Positions 58,017 to 64,000 of a DNA stretch of 64,000 nt are shown piece after piece. Origin of the DNA: Pseudomonas arcuscaelestis (GTDB taxonomy: Bacteria > Pseudomonadota > Gammaproteobacteria > Pseudomonadales > Pseudomonadaceae). The translations under genes and the position numbers were made by a program. The stretch's first letter is position 1, and every line of letters starts with the position of its first letter. The stretch lies in contig NZ_JACOPV010000003.1 of assembly GCF_016881005.1 (NCBI RefSeq), positions 124,001-188,000 on the forward strand, read 5' to 3'. Under the pieces are notes generated by a model. The model did no database searches. It was not told the origin of the DNA and saw nothing but the letters and a program-made list of their open reading frames with translations.

Positions 58017-60680
58017 ATGAACGATTTCGCACAAAAAGCAACGCTTGCAGCACCTGCCCACGAAGACGTGGATGTGGTCGAGACCAACGAATGGCTCGAG
58101 GCCCTGGCCGGTGTGGCCAAGGTCGGCGGCGCGGCGCGGGTCAGGTTTCTACTGCAGCGTCTGGCAGAGCAGGCCAATAGGCTGGGCCTGCAGTCGACCG
58201 CAAGTGCCTATTCGCTGTACCAGAACAGCATCACGCTGGAGCAGCAACCGGCGTATCCGGGCGATCTGGTGATGGAGGAACGGATTACTTCGATCATTCG
58301 CTGGAATGCGCTGGCGATGGTGGCCAGTGCCAACAAGGCCTATGGCGAATTGGGCGGGCACATCGCCAGCTACGCCTCGGCGGCAGAGATCTTCGAGGTG
58401 GGTTTCAACCACTTTTTTCGCGCCAGCAACGAGCACGGCCACGGTGACCTGGTGTACTTCCAGGCGCACTCTGCGCCGGGTGTGTATGCACGCGCCTTTC
58501 TCGAAGGTCGCTTGCAGGAGGAGCAACTGCAGCGCTACCGGCAAGAGGTCGACGGGGGCGGCTTGTGCTCTTACCCGCACCCCTGGTTGATGCCTGACTT
58601 CTGGCAATTTCCAACCGGCTCGATGGGCATCGGCCCGATCAATGCCATTTACCAGGCACGCTTTCTGCGTTACTTGCAGCATCGCGGTATCGCCTCGACC
58701 GAGGGGCGCAATGTCTGGGGGGTGTTTGGCGACGGTGAAATGGACGAGCCCGAGTCGGTCGCGGCGTTGTCGTTGGCTGCGCGGGAAAACCTCGACAACA
58801 TCACCTTTGTCATCAACTGCAACCTGCAGCGCCTGGACGGCCCGGTAAGGGGCAATGGCCAGATCATTCAAGAGCTGGAATCGCTGTTCAGCGGTGCTGG
58901 CTGGAATGTGATCAAAGTCCTGTGGGGCTCGGATTGGGACGCCTTGTTCGCCCGCGATCACAACCATGCGTTGCTGCGTCACTTCGCCCAAATGGTCGAC
59001 GGCCAGTACCAGACCCTGGGCGCCAATGACGGTGCCTACAACCTTGCGCACTTCTTCAATCAGGACCCGCAGCTGCAGGCACTGGTTGCAGGCATGAGCG
59101 CGGAACAGATCGAAGGGTTACGCCGTGGTGGCCACGACTTTCGCAAGCTGCATGCCGCCTTTGAAGCCGCCAGGCGCCACCAGGGCAGGCCTACGGTTAT
59201 TTTGGCGAAAACCAAGAAAGGCTACGGGATGGGCCAGATTGGCGAGTCGCGCAACACCGCGCATCAACAGAAAAAGCTCGACCTCAAAGCCTTGAAGGCG
59301 TTTCGCGATCGTTTCAACTTGCCGCTCGATGACCAGGCCGTCGAACAGATGCGTTTCTACCGACCGGCACCGGACAGCGCGGAAATGCGCTACCTGCACC
59401 AGCAGCGTCAGGCCCTGGGTGGCTATCTGCCCAAACGTAGGCGCAAGGCCGACGCCATTACGGTTCCGCCACTCGACAGTTACGCGCACTTTGCCTTGAG
59501 CGCAGACGAGCGTGAGGTTTCCACCACCATGGCGGTGGTGCGCCTGTTTACCAACCTGCTCAAGGACAAACAGCTGGGCCCGCGCATTGTGCCCATCGTC
59601 GCCGATGAGGCCCGTACCTTTGGCATGGCTACGCTGTTTCGCCAGATCGGGATCTATTCCGCTGTTGGGCAGCTGTATCAACCAGAAGACGCCAACGCCT
59701 TGCTCTACTACAAGGAGTCAGCCGACGGGCAGTTGCTGGAGGAGGGCATCACCGAGGCCGGGGCGATTTCTTCCTGGGTTGCCGCCGCGACGTCGTATAG
59801 CGTCAACGGTGAAGCCATGCTGCCGTTCTATATCTACTACTCGATGTTCGGTTTTCAGCGCATCGGAGATTTGATCTGGGCCGCAGCCGACCAGCGTGCT
59901 CGAGGGTTTCTGATTGGCGCGACATCGGGGCGCACGACCCTTGCCGGTGAGGGGTTGCAGCATCAGGACGGCAGCAGCCAGTTGATGGCCGCGACGGTGC
60001 CCAATTGCCGCGCCTACGATCCGGCGTTTGCCAGCGAAGCGGCGGTGATCATCGACCACGGCAGTCGGCGCATGCTCGAGCAACAACAGGATGAGTTCTA
60101 TTACCTCACGGTTACCAACGAAAACTACGCCCAGGCCGCTATCGAGGCGAGCCAGCATGAGGATGTGATTCGGGGCATGCGCCTGTATCAGCGGTTCGGC
60201 ACGCAAGCGCCGGCCGTGCGCTTACTGGGCTCGGGGGCAATGTTGCGCGAGGTGATCGAGGCGGCGCGAATCCTTGAGGAGCAATGGCAGGTAAGCAGCG
60301 AAGTGTGGAGCGTAACCAGCTTCTCGGAGTTGGCTCGGGAGGCTAGGGAAGTGCAACGTCAGCGCGAGTTCTCCGGTGACCTGGACGCTCGCAGCCATGT
60401 CCAGCAGTGCCTGCCTGGCACCACGCCGGTGGTCGCGGTCAGCGACTATGTCCGCGGCTACGTGCAGTTGATTGCGCCGTATCTGCAAGCCCCGCTGAGC
60501 ACCTTGGGTACCGATGGCTTCGGCCGCAGCGACACTCGCTCGGCCTTGCGCCGCTTCTTTGAGTTGGACCGCCATCACATCGTCGTCTCGGCGTTGGCCA
60601 TGGTCGATGCTTCGGCACATGCCAAGGCACGCGCGCAATACCGCATCGATGCCAACAACGATGCACCGTGGAACTGCTGA
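58017..60680 (+). CDS. Second AceE-type 2-oxoacid dehydrogenase E1
   Basis: 887 residues, the same length class as E. coli AceE. It has YPGDLVMEERITSIIRWNALAMV, GHIASYASAAEIFEVGFNHFF, the ThDP motif GDGEMDEPES to NCNLQRLDGPVRGN, an active-site loop with GESRNTAHQ, and STLGTDGFGRSDTRSALRRFFELDR. It differs from the AceE-type protein at 23396 along its whole length, so the two are old paralogues, not a recent duplication. No E2 or E3 gene is nearby. It lies between small redox enzymes and a Yellow-like lipoprotein, an unusual place for such a gene. The substrate is unknown. Confidence 0.9.
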   Translation: MNDFAQKATLAAPAHEDVDVVETNEWLEALAGVAKVGGAARVRFLLQRLAEQANRLGLQSTASAYSLYQNSITLEQQPAYPGDLVMEERITSIIRWNALAMVASANKAYGELGGHIASYASAAEIFEVGFNHFFRASNEHGHGDLVYFQAHSAPGVYARAFLEGRLQEEQLQRYRQEVDGGGLCSYPHPWLMPDFWQFPTGSMGIGPINAIYQARFLRYLQHRGIASTEGRNVWGVFGDGEMDEPESVAALSLAARENLDNITFVINCNLQRLDGPVRGNGQIIQELESLFSGAGWNVIKVLWGSDWDALFARDHNHALLRHFAQMVDGQYQTLGANDGAYNLAHFFNQDPQLQALVAGMSAEQIEGLRRGGHDFRKLHAAFEAARRHQGRPTVILAKTKKGYGMGQIGESRNTAHQQKKLDLKALKAFRDRFNLPLDDQAVEQMRFYRPAPDSAEMRYLHQQRQALGGYLPKRRRKADAITVPPLDSYAHFALSADEREVSTTMAVVRLFTNLLKDKQLGPRIVPIVADEARTFGMATLFRQIGIYSAVGQLYQPEDANALLYYKESADGQLLEEGITEAGAISSWVAAATSYSVNGEAMLPFYIYYSMFGFQRIGDLIWAAADQRARGFLIGATSGRTTLAGEGLQHQDGSSQLMAATVPNCRAYDPAFASEAAVIIDHGSRRMLEQQQDEFYYLTVTNENYAQAAIEASQHEDVIRGMRLYQRFGTQAPAVRLLGSGAMLREVIEAARILEEQWQVSSEVWSVTSFSELAREAREVQRQREFSGDLDARSHVQQCLPGTTPVVAVSDYVRGYVQLIAPYLQAPLSTLGTDGFGRSDTRSALRRFFELDRHHIVVSALAMVDASAHAKARAQYRIDANNDAPWNC

Positions 60681-60718
60681 GTTCGACTCGGCAGGGCAAT
60701 TTTACAAGGAGAAGATTC

Positions 60719-61804
60719 ATGTCGTTTTTGCGTGTTTGCTGTTGTGCCATGGCTGCTGCAGTGGTGTTGTCGGGTTGCGTTCATCAGCCGGCGCCGGAAA
60801 AAAAGCTTGAGGTTGCCCTGCACAACCACGAGCAGGTCTGGAATGCGGTGGCGCAGTTTGATGGCAATAGCTACGTTGCCGGGCCGCGCTGGACCGGCTC
60901 CAACGGCCCGCAACTGAGCATTATCGATGCCCAGGGCCGACGTGCGGCGTTTCCCGATCGCGCCTGGAATGACTGGGTGCCCGGTCGCGATGCACGCCAG
61001 GCATTCGTCAACATCAACGCCTTGCGCCTTGAAGGCAAAGTGCTTTGGGTGGTCGACACCGGTGCGCCCGAGTTCGGTGGCGATCCAATACCGGGCGGCG
61101 CCAAGCTTGTTGCCATCAATCTGGTGGAAAAGCGCGTGGTACGTACTTACCCCTTCAACGCGCAGGTTGCGCTACCGGGTAGCTACATCGACGATGTGCG
61201 CTTTCAGGGCGGGCATGCGTTTTTGACCGATGCCGGCAAGCCGGGGCTCATCGTCGTCGACATGGCTAGCGGCAGCGCCAGGCGCGTGCTGGATGGGCAT
61301 GCCTCCGTTACCGCAGGTGGCCTGCGCAACATCGTTCTCAGTGGACAGACGCTGAATGCGCCCGACGGCCGTCCGTTGCGGGTCAACGCCGACCCGCTGG
61401 AGGTCAGTGCCGATGGTCAGTGGCTGTACTACGGACCACTGCAAGGCCCCTGGTCGAAGGCGCGCATCAGCGACCTGACGGATGCGCAATTGACCGCCCA
61501 CCAGCAGGCAAGTCGTGTGCAGCCGTTTGCCGACTTGCCGCCCACGGGAGGAACGGTGATGGATGAAAAGGGCAATCTGTACTTCTCCGACCTGGCCCAT
61601 GACGCGATCCGGGTACGGCGACCCGATGGACGCATCGATACTTTGATCGAAGATCCGCGCCTGCATTGGGTGGACGCGCCGTTTCTGGATAAGGAGGGGG
61701 TCTTGTGGCTGCCCGCTGCCCAAATGGACCGGGTCAGTCTGTTCAACGGTGGTAACTCTCGGGTGCAGTGGCCGATGACGGTGTATCGCCTGCCCACCCG
61801 ATGA
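60719..61804 (+). CDS. Yellow/MRJP-like lipoprotein
   Basis: 361 residues from the ATG at 60719 (AAGGAG upstream). The N-terminus MSFLRVCCCAMAAAVVLSGC carries the lipobox LSGC, so the mature protein is anchored to a membrane facing the periplasm. The body is the same family as the protein at 55691: QAFVNINALRLEGKVLWVVDTG, GGAKLVAINLVEKRVVRTY, YIDDVRFQGGHAFLTDAGKPGLIVVDM, VSADGQWLYYGPLQGPWSK, GGTVMDEKGNLYFSDLAHDAIRVRRPDGR. Last gene of the run; a stem-loop follows. Confidence 0.88.
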   Translation: MSFLRVCCCAMAAAVVLSGCVHQPAPEKKLEVALHNHEQVWNAVAQFDGNSYVAGPRWTGSNGPQLSIIDAQGRRAAFPDRAWNDWVPGRDARQAFVNINALRLEGKVLWVVDTGAPEFGGDPIPGGAKLVAINLVEKRVVRTYPFNAQVALPGSYIDDVRFQGGHAFLTDAGKPGLIVVDMASGSARRVLDGHASVTAGGLRNIVLSGQTLNAPDGRPLRVNADPLEVSADGQWLYYGPLQGPWSKARISDLTDAQLTAHQQASRVQPFADLPPTGGTVMDEKGNLYFSDLAHDAIRVRRPDGRIDTLIEDPRLHWVDAPFLDKEGVLWLPAAQMDRVSLFNGGNSRVQWPMTVYRLPTR

Positions 61805-61829
61805 GGCGCTAAAAGCCTCGAGCTGTCTT

Positions 61830-61862
61830 CACGCCCCGGGATTGTTCCAGTCCCGGGGCGTG
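61830..61862 (+). terminator. Stem-loop ending the six-gene run
   Basis: CACGCCCCGGGA (61830-61841) and TCCCGGGGCGTG (61851-61862) form a perfect 12-base stem with a 9-base loop, 25 bases after the stop. It lacks a T-run but is very stable. Confidence 0.65.
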
Positions 61863-61960
61863 AGTGCTGATCTGTATCAAGCACTGTTACCCGCCTGCGC
61901 GCAAAAATAGCGAATCGCTGCTTGACTCATTCACCTCAGGACGAACGCCAGGAGGACGGC

Positions 61961-64000
61961 ATGGGATCACTGCAACCGCAAACGCGCAGCACAACCAACA
62001 CCCACTCACAGCCTTGGTACCGTAAAAGCGCCGAGCAGATCATGATCGAGTTGCAGACCAGCGTATCCGGTCTTGCCCCTGAAGAGGCTGAGGCACGCTT
62101 GCAACGCCTGGGCCCGAATGCGCTGCCGGCTAAAGCCTGCGATCCCATCTGGCTGCGCTTCTTGCGCCAATTCAACAACGTGCTCATCTATATCTTGCTT
62201 GCGGCCGCCGTGGCCACGGCATTGATGGGGCATTGGACCGATACCCTGGTGATCATTACCGTGGCGGTAATCAACGCGGCCATTGGCTTCTTCCAGGAGA
62301 ACAAGGCCGAGAAATCCCTGGCGGCCTTGCGCGGCATGCTCAGCAGCACCGCCCGTGTGGTGCGTGGCGGGCAGAAGCTGGAGATCGATGCCAGCCAACT
62401 GGTCCCCGGCGATATCGTGGTGTTGCGTCCCGGCGACAAGGTGCCCGCCGATGTGCGCCTGTATGAGGTGCACAATTTACAGCTCGAAGAGTCGATGCTT
62501 ACCGGCGAGTCGCTAACCGTTGGCAAACAGAGCGAAGCGCTGGACCACGACGCGCAGTTGGCCGACCGCAGCAACCTGGCCTTCTCGGGCACCAGTGTCA
62601 GCGCCGGCAACGCCAAAGGGGTGGTGATCGAAACCGGTACGGCTACCGAGCTGGGCAAGATCAATCGCATGATCGCCACCGTGGATGAAATCGAAACTCC
62701 ATTGTTACGCCAGATCGCGCAACTGGGCCGGCGCATCTTCCAGCTGATTGCCGGGATGATGGCGGTGCTGTTCATTGTCGGCTTCTTCTGGCACGACTTT
62801 GCCCTGGGCGAGCTGTCGCTGTCGCTGATCAGCCTGGCGGTTGCCTCGGTGCCTGAGGGGCTGCCAGCGATTGTGTCGATCATTCTCTCGCTGGGCGTGC
62901 AACGCATGGCGAACAACAAAGCAATCATCCGCAAGCTGCCGACGGTGGAAACCCTCGGGGCAATGACGGTTATTTGCTCGGACAAGACCGGCACGCTGAC
63001 CATGAACGAAATGACGGTCAAGCATGTGCTGACCGCCAACACCTTCTATGGTGTAGGCGGGGAGAGCTACGAGCCCCGCGGTCGCATTACCCTGGCTGGA
63101 GCCACCGAAGCAGTGGATTTCGCTGCGCACGCAAATTTGCAGGCATTCATTCGCGCCGTCGATATTTGCAACGACAGCAGCCTGCAATGTGATGAGCAGG
63201 GGCGCTGGACGGTGGTTGGCGCGCCTACCGAAGGTGCACTCAAGGTGTTGGCGCGCAAGGCAGACCTGGCCCCGGTACAGGTGCAGCGCTTTGGCAAGAT
63301 CCCCTTCGACTCGGCCTATAAATACATGGCGCGGCGCTGCGACGTGGATGGGCAACGCCTGATCTACCTTAAAGGCGCTCCTGACGTACTGTTGAGCATG
63401 TGCGAGCAACAATTGGGCAGCAATGGCCCGCAGCCGCTGGATCGTGCCTACTGGGAACGGGAGATGAGCCACATCGCCGAGCACGGCCTGCGCATGCTGG
63501 CTGCCGCCTACCGGCCAGTCAGTGACGAAAGCACCGAGATCAGTCACGCCGACGTGCGTCAGGGCATGATATTTCTTGGTGTCGCCGGGCTGATGGACCC
63601 ACCACGGCCCGAGGCGATTGAAGCGATCGCGATGTGCAAACAGGCCGGTATCCAGGTCAAGATGATCACGGGAGACCACCCGGACACCGCCGTCGCCATC
63701 GCCCGTATGCTGGGCATGGGTAGTGACTTGCGGGCCATGACCGGGCAGGACCTGGAACAGGCCGACGACGTTGCCCTCAAGTCGCTGGCCATGCAGCACT
63801 CGGTTTTTGCGCGTACCAGCCCGGAACACAAGCTGCGCCTGGTGCGTGCGCTACAGGCCAATGGGCAGGTGGTGGGCATGACCGGTGATGGCGTCAACGA
63901 CGCCCCGGCACTGAAGCAGGCCGATGTCGGCATCGCCATGGGCATCAAGGGCACCGAGGTCACCAAGGAAGCAGCCGACATGGTGTTGACCGACGACAAC
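61961..64000 (+). CDS. P-type cation-transporting ATPase, 5' part (cut by window edge)
   Basis: The frame is open from the ATG at 61961 (GGAGGAC upstream) to the edge: 680 residues of about 900. The N-terminal cation-ATPase domain is present (WYRKSAEQIMIELQTSVSGLAPEEAEARLQRLGPN). Motifs in order: ESMLTGES (about 180), PEGLPAIVSIILSLGVQRMA, the phosphorylation site DKTGTLTMNEM (D341), KGAPDVLLSMC, TGDHPDTAVAIA and GDGVNDAPALKQADVGIAMG (about 642). This is the type II group with Ca2+/Mn2+ or related ions; the ion cannot be fixed because later helices are outside the window. It starts after the 61830-61862 terminator. Confidence 0.93.
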   Translation, partial: MGSLQPQTRSTTNTHSQPWYRKSAEQIMIELQTSVSGLAPEEAEARLQRLGPNALPAKACDPIWLRFLRQFNNVLIYILLAAAVATALMGHWTDTLVIITVAVINAAIGFFQENKAEKSLAALRGMLSSTARVVRGGQKLEIDASQLVPGDIVVLRPGDKVPADVRLYEVHNLQLEESMLTGESLTVGKQSEALDHDAQLADRSNLAFSGTSVSAGNAKGVVIETGTATELGKINRMIATVDEIETPLLRQIAQLGRRIFQLIAGMMAVLFIVGFFWHDFALGELSLSLISLAVASVPEGLPAIVSIILSLGVQRMANNKAIIRKLPTVETLGAMTVICSDKTGTLTMNEMTVKHVLTANTFYGVGGESYEPRGRITLAGATEAVDFAAHANLQAFIRAVDICNDSSLQCDEQGRWTVVGAPTEGALKVLARKADLAPVQVQRFGKIPFDSAYKYMARRCDVDGQRLIYLKGAPDVLLSMCEQQLGSNGPQPLDRAYWEREMSHIAEHGLRMLAAAYRPVSDESTEISHADVRQGMIFLGVAGLMDPPRPEAIEAIAMCKQAGIQVKMITGDHPDTAVAIARMLGMGSDLRAMTGQDLEQADDVALKSLAMQHSVFARTSPEHKLRLVRALQANGQVVGMTGDGVNDAPALKQADVGIAMGIKGTEVTKEAADMVLTDDN

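Overview
The window looks like a chromosomal segment of a fluorescent-type Pseudomonas (P. fluorescens/P. putida-like). It is GC-rich and gene-dense, with tight operons and many ATGA stop/start overlaps. Several genes are of types I associate with this genus: a DUF2790 protein, a FecI/FecR pair, a SrpA-type catalase beside an ECF sigma factor, the nar operon followed by a PpiC-type isomerase, and an MdeB-like AceE homologue. I see no tRNA, rRNA, CRISPR array, transposase or phage gene.

Layout, left to right. 1-4.4 kb: a cut-off SrpA-type catalase diverges from an ECF sigma/anti-sigma pair, and both transcripts start from near-identical ECF-type promoter motifs. Then come a DUF2790 protein, a frameshifted gene remnant and a FecI/FecR pair behind a Fur-like site. 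4.4-7.6 kb: an intergenic repeat, a DUF1835 protein, YegP and a LysR regulator. 7.7-12 kb: five genes (PxpA, BCCP, biotin carboxylase, PxpB, PxpC) that look like a split urea-carboxylase-type enzyme. 12.8-15.3 kb: a two-gene reverse transsulfuration operon (cystathionine beta-synthase and gamma-lyase). 15.5-22.8 kb: a GNAT enzyme, a TonB transducer with an STN signalling domain, a three-domain putative cell-wall hydrolase, a diguanylate cyclase and a stand-alone HEAGH metalloprotease-like protein. 22.8-26.1 kb: a MarR regulator diverges from an AceE-type 2-oxoacid dehydrogenase, with two matching palindromes between them. 26.1-31.7 kb: small enzymes, among them a GFA protein with an internal deletion and a diguanylate cyclase broken by a one-base frameshift.

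31.9-47.1 kb is an anaerobic nitrogen-oxide block. narK (a two-transporter fusion), narG, narH, narJ, narI and a PpiC-type isomerase run leftwards. A small unknown gene, norR and norVW follow. NorV and NorW form the flavorubredoxin NO reductase system best known from enterobacteria. Here it has three NorR boxes (GT-N7-AC) and a sigma-54 promoter. The block therefore pairs nitrate respiration with removal of the NO that nitrite metabolism can generate.

47.2-52.3 kb: an OsmC-YcaO fusion protein, a DUF3313 lipoprotein, a methyltransferase and a LysR regulator. 52.4-61.8 kb: an Old Yellow Enzyme, a second LysR regulator, and diverging from it a tightly spaced six-gene run: MDR oxidoreductase, Yellow/MRJP-like protein, nitroreductase, ABM monooxygenase, a second AceE homologue and a second MRJP-like protein that is a lipoprotein. 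This six-gene run is the best candidate for an undescribed pathway. The window ends inside a P-type cation ATPase gene.
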